This document shows positions 17,924 through 25,910 of a stretch of DNA of 64,000 nucleotides, piece by piece (within the stretch, counting starts at the first letter, position 1; every line of letters begins with the position of its first letter). A program made the position numbers and the translations under genes. The stretch comes from Bacteroidota bacterium (lineage in GTDB: Bacteria; Bacteroidota; Bacteroidia; AKYH767-A; OLB10). Under the pieces are notes generated by a model. That model was not told the DNA's origin. It searched no databases and was given only the letters and a program-made list of their open reading frames with translations. The stretch lies in the NCBI GenBank assembly GCA_016713925.1, contig JADJOH010000002.1:1116001-1180000 (forward strand). The letters run 5' to 3'.

Positions 17924-18328
17924 GTCTTTTGAATAATTAACTAACGCAAATATACATTGGATTCTTATGTATTGTTCTGTTGGGTATTGTAGAAATTCAT
18001 AATATTCTGATTTTCTGATCATTAATTTTTAATTTCAAACGGGTTGTACACCTTTTTATGAAGAAAACATAGAAATATCATGTATTTACCAGCAATAAAA
18101 TAGACAAACCGGTTCCTGATGATAGATCCGGATATAGTATATCATCGGTCGTCATGATGCAAATCCACTATAATCGTGTGAAATCTATTTATACTTGAAG
18201 GCAAGCAGTTGAGAATGGGGGGCATTGCTTCTCTAACCTGTGAAGACAAAAAATATAATCCTGAAGCGGAGAGGTCAATGATCGTTTAAAGCAACGTTGC
18301 CTTGCCGGCATACAACGATTTGCCATAT

Positions 18329-18868
18329 ATGTATAACAAATCTGTACTACCCAAGTATTTCTTTGGTGCCCTCCTCGTTCTAATGACGGGATTTACACCT
18401 CTGCGTGCTCAAAATGATTCGCTACCATTTACACGGCACACCTTTCATGCGGAAATATTTGGTCATGGCCTACTCTATTCTGTAAACTACGATTTTCGAT
18501 TCCATCGTCATGCGGCTTTACATGTGGGTTTTAGTCACTGGGGTTTTAATTCCGCTTTCTTTGGTGAGTTACGTATGACCGCCTTTCCTGTAACGATCAT
18601 TTATTTAAGCGGAAAAGATGACCACCACCTTGAAATCGGCGCGGGAATTATGCCGGCTAAACTCACATTTGTTAACTCAGGTATCTTTTCTCTTTTCAGT
18701 GGTAATGAGGTAGTCAAAAAACGATCGGATGAGCTTATTGGCATAGGATCTATCGGTTATCGCTATCAGCCTATGGATGGAGGTTTGATGCTTCGTGTGG
18801 CAATCACTCCCTTCTACAATAATAAGTTTGTTTTTTACGCCGGTGCGTCGGCCGGAATCAGTTTTTAA
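18329..18868 (+). CDS. Small secreted / outer-membrane barrel-like protein
   Basis: The product is 179 residues from the ATG at 18329. The frame also has an upstream TTG at 18302, but only the ATG leads straight into a signal peptide (KYFFGALLVLMTGFTPLRAQ). The remainder alternates hydrophobic and polar residues with Gly/aromatic turns (HAALHVGFSHWGF, LEIGAGIMPAKL, GIGSIGYRYQ) and ends in GASAGISF. This pattern fits an eight-stranded outer-membrane barrel with an aromatic last residue. The function is unknown. The 300 bp upstream (18023-18328) show no feature. Confidence 0.7.
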   Translation: MYNKSVLPKYFFGALLVLMTGFTPLRAQNDSLPFTRHTFHAEIFGHGLLYSVNYDFRFHRHAALHVGFSHWGFNSAFFGELRMTAFPVTIIYLSGKDDHHLEIGAGIMPAKLTFVNSGIFSLFSGNEVVKKRSDELIGIGSIGYRYQPMDGGLMLRVAITPFYNNKFVFYAGASAGISF

Positions 18869-18965
18869 GTACTCATGTATAAACGGAATGAAATGCAGAT
18901 TATGTTTTCATTTATAAAAAACGTCAATGAATAGCTGCAGCATAAACAATCCACGGCACACTTAA

Positions 18966-19916
18966 CTATCTGCCGCTTCTTCTTCCTCCGGTATTTCCTC
19001 GTCCTCCACTGGTACCACCACTTCTTTTAGTATTCTTATTTCCGCCTCCCTGCTTCCCGGATTTGCTTTGATAAGGTTTTCCTGAAAAAGAAGCGTTTTT
19101 ACCCGGAGATTTCTTAGCAGCGGGACGAGCCGATTTTCCGGATGGGGATCCGGTTTTCATGCCGGTCATTTTCTTCGGTCCCTTCCTCTCTTCTGAAGAT
19201 GAATTTTCTATCATTCTGTACAAACTGCTCATCTCCTCCTCTGTCAAGTCCCGCCAATCGCCCACCGGCAAGCCTTTCAAGCTGATGTTCATGATGCGGA
19301 CACGCTCCAGTTTGGTGACATCGTATCCGAAGTACTCGCACATTCTCCGGATTTGCCTGTTCAAGCCCTGCACTAAAACGATACGAAACGTCTGAGCTCC
19401 TTCTTGTGTCACTTTACATTTCTTCGTCATCACTCCCATCATGGGCACACCATTTCCCAGACCAAAAATTACATCGTCTGTCAAAGGTTTATTCACGGTG
19501 ACTATATATTCCTTCTCATGCTTATTACCCGCACGCAGAATTTTATTAACGAGATCGCCCTTATTCGTTAAAAATATTAATCCCTGAGAATCCTTATCCA
19601 AACGACCGATGGGAAAAATGCGCGTACTATGATTCACAAACTGAATAATATTGTCCCGCACGCCTTCTTCTGTGGTAGATGTAACACCAACAGGTTTGTT
19701 CAATGCAATAAAAACGACATCTTCCTCCAGCAAGGGCTCCAACTCATTGCCATTTACACGCACCTTATCTCCGGGATGAACCTGATCACCAACGGAAGCT
19801 CTCTTACCGTTGATAAATACATTACCGGCCTCAATGTATCTGTCGGCTTCCCTTCTGGAACATAAACCACTCTCGCTGATAAACTTATTGAGACGAACAG
19901 CACTTTCCTTTTCCAT
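18966..19916 (-). CDS. rluF: 23S rRNA pseudouridine synthase RluF
   Basis: This enzyme isomerises uridine in 23S rRNA (U2604 in E. coli). The product is 316 residues. The N-terminal S4 RNA-binding domain (about 7-66) includes LNKFISESGLCSRREADRYI. The catalytic domain has GRLDKDSQGL with the nucleophile Asp107, and QGLNRQIRRMCEYFGYDV. The match to RluF extends through the RLERxRIMN and WRDLTEEE segments, rather than to RluB or RluE. The last 75 residues are a Lys/Ser/Gly-rich basic tail, probably disordered, that may add RNA affinity. It stands alone. Confidence 0.93.
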   Translation of the reverse strand: MEKESAVRLNKFISESGLCSRREADRYIEAGNVFINGKRASVGDQVHPGDKVRVNGNELEPLLEEDVVFIALNKPVGVTSTTEEGVRDNIIQFVNHSTRIFPIGRLDKDSQGLIFLTNKGDLVNKILRAGNKHEKEYIVTVNKPLTDDVIFGLGNGVPMMGVMTKKCKVTQEGAQTFRIVLVQGLNRQIRRMCEYFGYDVTKLERVRIMNISLKGLPVGDWRDLTEEEMSSLYRMIENSSSEERKGPKKMTGMKTGSPSGKSARPAAKKSPGKNASFSGKPYQSKSGKQGGGNKNTKRSGGTSGGRGNTGGRRSGR

Positions 19917-20054
19917 GGATTCAATATTTGCCGAAAGATAGGAAAAGGCAGTAGGTAATCCGGCCCCTGCTTTCAGTATTATTCTCCAGCCCTTCTGCTC
20001 ACGAAATTTTAATTGTTGAATTTCAGAACGTTAACCTACTTTCATGTTTTATAC

Positions 20055-20066
20055 TTGCATATACAA
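20055..20066. promoter_or_regulatory. Candidate MarR operator upstream of the regulator gene
   Basis: TTGCATATACAA is a near-palindrome (TTGyATATrCAA) lying 28 bases before the MarR ATG. It overlaps a TATACTTG -7-like element at 20050-20057. The identical 12-mer is found just before the next gene. Confidence 0.5.
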
Positions 20067-20094
20067 ACATGATTACATTATCTTTGAACCGTTC

Positions 20095-20517
20095 ATGAAA
20101 AGTTGCGATAGTACGTATTGTAAATGTTTGTATTTCTCCTCTCAGGCTTTGGCCCGTAAGGTAGAAAAACTGGCGATAGAGAGTTGGAAGCCGACCGGAC
20201 TTTCTCCAAGTCATGCGTATCTATTGCTACTCGTTCTGCGTGAACCGGGGATTCAACCTACACTTGCAGCAGAACAGTTGCAACTCACCCCATCTACCAT
20301 CACCCGCCTCGTAGAAAAGCTCGAAGAAAAGAAATTGATGATCCGAACAAACGAAGGCAAACTCACCAATATCTACCCCACGCCAAAAGGAAAAGCGATG
20401 CAGGAATTGCTGAACACCTGCCTGAAAAATTTCTATGAGTCCTATTCCACTATTCTGGGAAAAGAAAATAGCTCAAGATTAGTTTCTGATATGAATACCA
20501 TTACCGATAAGCTCTAA
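20095..20517 (+). CDS. MarR family transcriptional regulator
   Basis: The product is 140 residues from the ATG at 20095 (MKSCDSTYCKCLYFSSQ). The frame is open further upstream, but that part overlaps the promoter and operator. The winged-helix core has LSPSHAYLLLLVLREPGIQ, then LAAEQLQLTPSTITRLVEKL (recognition helix) and a wing with TNEGKLTNIYPTPKGK. Two or three N-terminal cysteines (residues 4, 9 and 11) could sense oxidants or thiol reagents, as in some MarR proteins; that is inference. It is followed by an SDR and two NAD(P)-binding genes on the same strand, and a shared 12-mer before it and before the SDR suggests it regulates both. Confidence 0.88.
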   Translation: MKSCDSTYCKCLYFSSQALARKVEKLAIESWKPTGLSPSHAYLLLLVLREPGIQPTLAAEQLQLTPSTITRLVEKLEEKKLMIRTNEGKLTNIYPTPKGKAMQELLNTCLKNFYESYSTILGKENSSRLVSDMNTITDKL

Positions 20518-20536
20518 AAAAAATTTACATTATTAT

Positions 20537-20548
20537 TTGCATATACAA
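20537..20548. promoter_or_regulatory. Candidate MarR operator upstream of the SDR gene
   Basis: A second exact copy of TTGCATATACAA ends 2 bases before the ATG at 20551. Repressor binding here would block transcription or translation start of the SDR gene and whatever is co-transcribed. Confidence 0.5.
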
Positions 20549-20550
20549 GT

Positions 20551-21245
20551 ATGGATCGCATTGCTGTCATCACCGGTGCCAATAGAGGAATAGGATATCA
20601 AATTGCCCGTAACCTGGCAGATGAAGGTTTTACGGTTATACTGACTGCGCGTGATGAGCGAAAAGGCCTTGAAGCACTTAAACAACTTGATGATGGCAAA
20701 AGAAAACTCAACTTTTTCAACTGGATGTGACGAATGTGGAAAGCATTTATATGTTGGAGAATTTTCTTCGTACACAATACGCAGTGCTAGATGTTCTCAT
20801 TAACAACGCCGGCATCATCAGTTCTTCCACCTCCATCAGTGTTTCGGAAATTGAAGAAATCCGATCGGTCATGGGCACCAATTTCTTTGGTCCTCTGGAA
20901 GTCACTCGGGCACTACTGCCTCTTCTGCAAAAATCACCGGATGCCCGAATCATCAATATCAGTTCAGGAATGGGTGCACGCGAAGAATTAGATGGAAGTT
21001 ATGCAGGTTACCGTCTGTCAAAAGCAGGTCTCAACAATTTTACGCAAATGCTTGCCCGAGATTTGGACGGTAGTCCGGTGAAGGTATATAGCATGTGTCC
21101 CGGTTGGGTGAAAACAGAAATGGGTGGATCTGCTGCTCCCCGGACTGTTGAGCAAGGCGCGGATACCGCTGTGTGGCTGGCTACTGAAACACCTGCTCCC
21201 GAGAGCGGTAAATTCTACCGTGACAGAAAAATTATATCGTATTAA
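20551..21245 (+). pseudogene. Short-chain dehydrogenase/reductase, frameshifted
   Basis: The ATG at 20551 starts a classical Rossmann fold with TGANRGIG at residues 8-15. The frame runs into a TGA near 20728. The continuation is one base out of phase from about 20700-20715 and reads QLDVTNVESI..., then the NAGI motif, an ISSGMG strand and the catalytic Y-R-L-S-K. It ends at the TAA at 21243-21245. The domain is complete across the shift. The total length of 695 bases is one short of a multiple of three, so a single-base loss near the A/T-rich run, real or a sequencing error, explains it. The overall pattern resembles carbonyl-reductase-type SDRs. Confidence 0.82.
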
Positions 21246-21280
21246 AATCATTTAAATCATTTAAATAAATTCAAAAGAAC

Positions 21281-22180
21281 ATGACAAAAATTATCACCAT
21301 TCTTGGTGCCACAGGAAATGTTGGCAGCAAAACTGTAAAACACTTATTAGGCAAGGGCCATACGCTTCGTTTAATCGCAAGAGGAGCAGAAAAACTTTCT
21401 GCTTTTAAAAATGAATCAGGTGTAGAAATCCATTCGGGAACAGCTACAGACAGCGACTTCCTTTCCCGGGTTATGAAAGGATCTGATGTGGTATTCCTGA
21501 TGATGCCGGCAGACTTCACCGCGGTAAACATCGGAGCATATCAGGATAAACTCGGTCTTGCGATCATTGATGCGATTAAGAAAAGTGGTGTGAAAAAAGT
21601 ACTCAACCTCAGTTCAGTCGGGGGACATACCGAGGAGAAAACCGGAATTGTAGCAGGTCTGGCGCGCCAGGAAAAACGACTCAATGAGTTGACGGATGTA
21701 GATGTCCTTCATCTGCGCCCGAGCTATTTCATGGAAAATCTTTTAGGAAATATTCCCATCATTAAAAATATGCATGTGAATGGTTCACCCATTGCTGCTG
21801 ACCGTGCCTTCCCTATTATCGCTACCGCAGATGTGGCACGTGCTGCAGCGGAACAGCTGGATTCAGCCACCTGGAGCGGGAAATCAGTTCAGCCACTATT
21901 GGGACCCAAAGATTATACGATGAATGAAGTGACCTCCGTGCTCTCTAACGCTATCGGGCAGCCGAATTTACCCTACGTGCAGTTTCCCTTTGATCAGGCA
22001 AAGCAAGGCATGATGCAAATGGGTTTGAACGAAAGCTTCGCTGATGCCTACATCGGATTAAGTGATGGAATCAATCATGGAGTCTTCAATCTGGAGAAAA
22101 GAGACAATACCTCTACCACACCCACAACCATCGAAGAATTTACAACAAACGTCTTCCAACCGGTTTATCAGTCTAACTAA
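21281..22180 (+). CDS. NmrA-like NAD(P)-binding protein
   Basis: The product is 299 residues with an atypical-SDR nucleotide-binding motif GATGNVG (residues 9-15) and LLGKGHTLRLIARG after it. LNLSSVGGH and the RPSYFMENLL segment are typical of NmrA/NAD(P)H-azoreductase-like proteins. The classical catalytic YxxxK is absent, so it may be a redox sensor or a quinone or azo reductase. It follows the SDR by 35 bases and probably belongs to the MarR-linked gene set. Confidence 0.85.
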   Translation: MTKIITILGATGNVGSKTVKHLLGKGHTLRLIARGAEKLSAFKNESGVEIHSGTATDSDFLSRVMKGSDVVFLMMPADFTAVNIGAYQDKLGLAIIDAIKKSGVKKVLNLSSVGGHTEEKTGIVAGLARQEKRLNELTDVDVLHLRPSYFMENLLGNIPIIKNMHVNGSPIAADRAFPIIATADVARAAAEQLDSATWSGKSVQPLLGPKDYTMNEVTSVLSNAIGQPNLPYVQFPFDQAKQGMMQMGLNESFADAYIGLSDGINHGVFNLEKRDNTSTTPTTIEEFTTNVFQPVYQSN

Positions 22181-22207
22181 TAAATAAACAACAAACCATT
22201 CATCCGC

Positions 22208-22225
22208 GTCCGATAGCTATCGGAC
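22208..22225. repeat. 18-bp perfect palindrome
   Basis: GTCCGATAGCTATCGGAC is perfectly self-complementary. It lies between two co-directional genes with no T-run after it. It may be a dispersed palindromic repeat or a protein-binding site. Confidence 0.6.
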
Positions 22226-22288
22226 AATCCGGAATATCCGTTTTATCTGCGTTCAATATCAGAATCCTAAATATAAATAAATACTATA

Positions 22289-22942
22289 ATGAAAACAGCT
22301 GTTCTTGGTACAGGCATGGTAGGACAAACCATCGCCACCAAACTCATCCAACTTGGTCATGAAGTAAAAATGGGCTCACGGTCAGGCCATAACGAAAAAG
22401 CAACCGAATGGATCAGCAAAAACGGTCCATCCGCATCCCAGGGCACCTTCGCGGAAGCCTCAGCTGCAGGAGAAATAATCTTCAACTGCACCAAAGGAGA
22501 AGTAGCATTGGAAGTGATTCGACTTGCCGGCAATGAAAACCTGAAAGGAAAAATCCTCATTGATATTTCGAACCCGCTCGACTTCAGCAAAGGCATGCCT
22601 CCTACGTTACTCATCGTCAATGACAATTCGCTGGGTGAGGAAATTCAAAAACTCGTACCGGACACCTATGTTGTAAAAACATTAAACACGTTAACGGCGA
22701 ACCTCATGGTCAATCCGCAATTGGTCAACAACGGTGATCATGATATCTTCCTGAGCGGAAACAGCAAGGAGGCAAAAGAAAAAGTAAGTGCCTTACTACA
22801 AACCTTCGGCTGGGGTGCAAACCACCTTATCGATCTCGGTGATATTACTACAGCCCGTGGCACCGAGCAAATACTCCCGGTTTGGGTACGACTTTATGCA
22901 GCAATGGGAACACCCATGTTTCAGTTTAAAATTGTGAAGTAA
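22289..22942 (+). CDS. F420-dependent NADP reductase-like NAD(P)-binding protein
   Basis: The product is 217 residues. The N-terminal dinucleotide fold GTGMVG (residues 7-12) is followed by LGHEVKMGSR, where the Arg-Ser suits the NADP 2'-phosphate. The segments DISNPLDF and VKTLNT match the NADPH:F420 reductase / YqcB-like family (Pfam F420_oxidored). True F420 use is not shown, since Bacteroidota normally lack F420; an unidentified substrate is more likely. It is the last of the redox genes behind the MarR regulator. Confidence 0.85.
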   Translation: MKTAVLGTGMVGQTIATKLIQLGHEVKMGSRSGHNEKATEWISKNGPSASQGTFAEASAAGEIIFNCTKGEVALEVIRLAGNENLKGKILIDISNPLDFSKGMPPTLLIVNDNSLGEEIQKLVPDTYVVKTLNTLTANLMVNPQLVNNGDHDIFLSGNSKEAKEKVSALLQTFGWGANHLIDLGDITTARGTEQILPVWVRLYAAMGTPMFQFKIVK

Positions 22943-22954
22943 TGGAATAGTCTT

Positions 22955-23003
22955 CATCTCCATTCCGGTAGTGTTATTTCACACTCGAAATCGGGTGGAG
23001 ATG
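22955..23003. terminator. Inverted repeat between convergent genes
   Basis: CATCTCCA (22955-22962) pairs with TGGAGATG (22996-23003) across a 33-nt loop, between the F420-like gene and the convergent secreted unknown. It has no strong T-run, so a terminator role is tentative. Confidence 0.3.
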
Positions 23004-23072
23004 GAGCTATCAAATTTCTTCCAACTATTCAATTACCAACAAGGGAATCCAATTCAATAAATTTCGCTACCA

Positions 23073-23984
23073 TTAATCCACTACGAAATTACTATTGAGA
23101 AAAATATTAAAGCCCTCTTCATATACCCCTAGTGTATATATAAGCCCATACATATGTTCAATGGTTCTGTCTTTTGGATTAAAACCTTGGTTAGGAAATC
23201 CCGATGGTGAATACATTTCGGCATATTTATAGGATACCCAGGGGTAGGGTTTGTCAACCGCTGCATCAAAGATCTTAGCCAGAATAACTTCCTTTAGTGA
23301 AGCAGGCGAACTGTTAATCGTTGTCGGTTTAAGCATAAATTCTATATAATTGATATCTGCACGTGTAATTTTGAACGGATCAATCGTAATACCACTCATT
23401 GAATAAGCGGTAGTAGCAGGTAGAAACTTCGCATTGGTAAAACCACCACCCGCGAATCGAAAATACTTTGGACCTGTTCCCTTCTTCCATGTAATGGTGG
23501 TCACTTCCATATTTTGTGTGCCGCGGGTATAGCGTGTCGTGGCAGAAGAGTCACTGATGATCATCGAATAAAATCTACCTATCTCTACAACTTCACATGA
23601 GATCATATCTGAATTAAGTACCGGGCTCGCGTTCAATGTTTGAAGACCCATTCTAAACGTCGACAATCGTGGTACAGACGAAGGGATATCCAACTTGAAA
23701 TCATAGGTATCACCTGTCTTTACTATTCCGGAGATGAGGGCATTTGTGGAGGTAGAACGTATTCCACCAGCCGATCCGCTTGTATATTCAATTTTAACTT
23801 TATACGAATACCCTCTCGCAAAAGACAGTTTAGAGAGTCCAATATAAGTTGACCAATTCAAGTTCCCATTAACAGGAGTGGAACTAAAATTTTCATTAGC
23901 CACAGCTACAAAGACTTTGCTTATAGCTGCATTCATTTGATGTGATGCAATGCTCAACAGCATCAGGATAAGGATACGTTTCAT
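23073..23984 (-). CDS. Secreted protein of unknown function, paralog 1
   Basis: The product is 303 residues from the ATG at 23984 (MKRILILMLLSIASHQMNA), which opens into a signal peptide; the 33-codon upstream extension is not needed. It shares a colinear pattern with the protein at 24473-25405: AAISKVFVAVANE, PVNGNLNWSTYIGLSKLSFA, STSTNALISG, a middle G-L-Q-T-L-N segment, E-V-V-E-I-G-R-F-Y-S, PYPWVSYKYAEM and a C-terminal NIFLNSNFVVD. No T9SS sorting domain is visible. I do not recognise the family; the beta-rich pattern suggests a fimbrial or surface protein, without proof. Confidence 0.75.
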   Translation of the reverse strand: MKRILILMLLSIASHQMNAAISKVFVAVANENFSSTPVNGNLNWSTYIGLSKLSFARGYSYKVKIEYTSGSAGGIRSTSTNALISGIVKTGDTYDFKLDIPSSVPRLSTFRMGLQTLNASPVLNSDMISCEVVEIGRFYSMIISDSSATTRYTRGTQNMEVTTITWKKGTGPKYFRFAGGGFTNAKFLPATTAYSMSGITIDPFKITRADINYIEFMLKPTTINSSPASLKEVILAKIFDAAVDKPYPWVSYKYAEMYSPSGFPNQGFNPKDRTIEHMYGLIYTLGVYEEGFNIFLNSNFVVD

Positions 23985-24031
23985 ATTGATTAAGGGGAAG
24001 AAGTTCATGTATACTTTTGAATTACTACCGG

Positions 24032-24039
24032 CAAAAGTA
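24032..24039 (-). promoter_or_regulatory. -7 promoter element of secreted paralog 1
   Basis: TACTTTTG on the minus strand matches TAnnTTTG, about 48 bases before the ATG at 23984. The rest of 24040-24420 is AT-rich and featureless to me. Confidence 0.45.
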
Positions 24040-24420
24040 GCTTTCGGTTTTGCGGAAAAAATGCCCGAAAACGGTGGTATCATTCAAAAAGGCTGTCAGT
24101 ATGAATTTAGAATATACTTAGTCAAAAGATTCTTAAAGGTTATGATCAACATTCTTCATCTCCTCCATAAAAATAGTGGGTTCACTGCTAAACTTCCTTA
24201 AATAATTTCACCCATTTTAAAAACTAACATATTCTATCTTCATCACCATTTGCTAATTTGTTCTAAATCCTCTTCCAAAGATGGAAGTACAATTCATCAC
24301 CTAATTCGGGGAGATGCCATTCCGCACAAATTATAAAAGTACCCATTACCACAAATAGCAAACTTCCTGCGTACTAATTTAAGTTTTCAAAATCGATTAC
24401 AACTTATACTAATAAATTTC

Positions 24421-24464
24421 ATGGAGTGCTGCTAAATGTTCAAACGATTCCATCGGCACTCCAT
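24421..24464. repeat. Inverted repeat downstream of secreted paralog 2
   Basis: ATGGAGTGC (24421-24429) pairs perfectly with GCACTCCAT (24456-24464). It lies just past the stop codon of the minus-strand gene at 24473. It could act as a 3' stem, but the T-run expected of an intrinsic terminator is missing. Confidence 0.4.
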
Positions 24465-24472
24465 TTAGAAAC

Positions 24473-25405
24473 TTAATCTACCATATATCTTCCGTCAAGG
24501 AAAATATTATAACCAACAGAGTACTGGTCCAACACCTGCCATTTCCCGGGTAAGATTTCGAAATTAACAGTTGAACCGGTCAAGATCCCTGATCCACCCG
24601 TACTGGTTACCGGCGGGGGTGTTTGTCCGCTTGGTGGTATCATCAACGCATATTTATAGGAAACCCATGGGTAAGCTTTGTCAGCGGCCGCATCAACTAC
24701 TCGCGACAAGAGTACATCCTTGATGGCACTTGTTGTGGAATTGATGGAGGTTGCTGAAAATTCAATACTAAAACTAGTGGAACTTATATTACTTAGGCTC
24801 GCAGGATTCACGGTTAATCCACTGGAAATATATGAATTGCCGGAACTACTGAATTTTGCATTAGTCAAAGTTGAACCACTAAATTTCATTGACTTCTTCC
24901 CTGTCAAATTTTTAAATACAATGGTAGGCATGCCGGGAGACTTTGTGGCAAGACTGCGCATAGTATTAGATGTATCGCGGAGAATTAATGAATAAAATTT
25001 GCCAATTTCAACAATTTCGCAAGGAATCAAATTAGATGTCAGGAGCGGATTCAGCGATTCTAATCCTATATTAAATGTGGCAAGTCTGGTGGCAGTGGGT
25101 GATATAGTCAAATTGAATTGATAGGTTGTTCCAGACTTCACCAACCCGGAAATGGTGGCTTGCGTTGAAGTGGATTTAAATGTACCGAGAGAACCACTTG
25201 AAAATTCAATCTTTATTAAGTAAGTATACCCCTTTGCAAAGGCAAGTTTTGAAGTGCCGAGATACGTTGACCAGGTTAAATTTCCTTGCACCGGAACTGT
25301 AGACAAAGCTTCATTTGAGAGTGCTACAAACACACGACTGACGGCTGCCTTTGATGCATAGGATGATACTAAGAACAGAATGATCACGAAGAGTACTTTT
25401 TTCAT
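24473..25405 (-). CDS. Secreted protein of unknown function, paralog 2
   Basis: The product is 310 residues with a signal peptide (KKVLFVIILFLVSSYASKA). It is clearly homologous to the neighbouring gene at 23073-23984: AAVSRVFVALSNE, NLTWSTYLGTSKLAFAKGYTY, STSTQATISGLVKSG, EIVEIGKFYSLI, AYPWVSYKYALM and NIFLDGRYMVD. It has a Gly/Thr/Pro-rich stretch near residue 265 that paralog 1 lacks. The family and function are unrecognised. It has its own -7 element and is isolated from the upstream T9SS gene by a terminator. Confidence 0.75.
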   Translation of the reverse strand: MKKVLFVIILFLVSSYASKAAVSRVFVALSNEALSTVPVQGNLTWSTYLGTSKLAFAKGYTYLIKIEFSSGSLGTFKSTSTQATISGLVKSGTTYQFNLTISPTATRLATFNIGLESLNPLLTSNLIPCEIVEIGKFYSLILRDTSNTMRSLATKSPGMPTIVFKNLTGKKSMKFSGSTLTNAKFSSSGNSYISSGLTVNPASLSNISSTSFSIEFSATSINSTTSAIKDVLLSRVVDAAADKAYPWVSYKYALMIPPSGQTPPPVTSTGGSGILTGSTVNFEILPGKWQVLDQYSVGYNIFLDGRYMVD

Positions 25406-25453
25406 GGGAATATTTGAGATTAGTTATATCGACTTTATGTAAAATAAGAGTAC

Positions 25454-25461
25454 CAAAAATA
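25454..25461 (-). promoter_or_regulatory. -7 promoter element of secreted paralog 2
   Basis: TATTTTTG on the minus strand matches TAnnTTTG, 49 bases before the ATG at 25405. Confidence 0.45.
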
Positions 25462-25511
25462 CCCTAACATCACTTCTTAACCAATCACCTAATTCGGTGA
25501 AAAACTATCAG

Positions 25512-25541
25512 ACAAAAAGAAAGCCCCCGTTTCCGGGAGCT
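25512..25541 (-). terminator. Intrinsic terminator
   Basis: On the minus strand, AGCTCCCG-GAAA-CGGGGGCT forms a GC-rich stem-loop (25522-25541) followed by TTCTTTTTGTC. It is a good Rho-independent terminator shape. It would stop transcripts coming from the T9SS gene at 25911-28373 before the secreted paralog 2 promoter. Confidence 0.7.
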
Positions 25542-25762
25542 CTCTAACCTAACCAATCAACAACCCTATTGATTGAAAACTATCTGAGATAAGAACGTTT
25601 AATTCATCGCATGAGCGACATGACAAAGTTGAGAAGTACCCCATGAAAGCTTAGTGAAGACCGTATGAGCCGGAGATGAATGACAAAATTTTGACAAAAC
25701 AAATCTTAAAACTGCACAATAAATCAGAGTGCTTGTAAAAGGAAAGCTTCGCCGGGGGGAAT

Positions 25763-25849
25763 GTCTCGTCATTCTTAATTCGTCTCGTCTTGCTACTTCT
25801 CGTCTGTGAGGAGATGAGTAATGACGAGACGATTTAATTCTGACGAGAC
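25763..25849. repeat. Long imperfect inverted repeat
   Basis: The left arm (25763-25789) contains GTCTCGTC twice. The right arm (25820-25849) contains GACGAGAC twice. The arms align over about 28 bases, including an exact 11-mer pair (GTCTCGTCATT at 25763-25773, AATGACGAGAC at 25820-25830). It could form a large hairpin and may be a small non-autonomous element. Confidence 0.6.
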
Positions 25850-25910
25850 TGGCGTCAAGAATTTCACAATAATTCCGGAAACTTCATTAGTAATTACTCC
25901 ATCAACCCTA

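Noticed and set aside
18023..18328. Possible riboswitch or tRNA in the PadR-barrel gap
   Set aside because: No cloverleaf, T-loop sequence or conserved aptamer core could be found by eye.
24001..24201. 83-codon plus-strand frame between the secreted paralogs
   Set aside because: It overlaps the promoter and upstream region of the minus-strand gene, with no motif or signal peptide and ordinary AT-rich composition.
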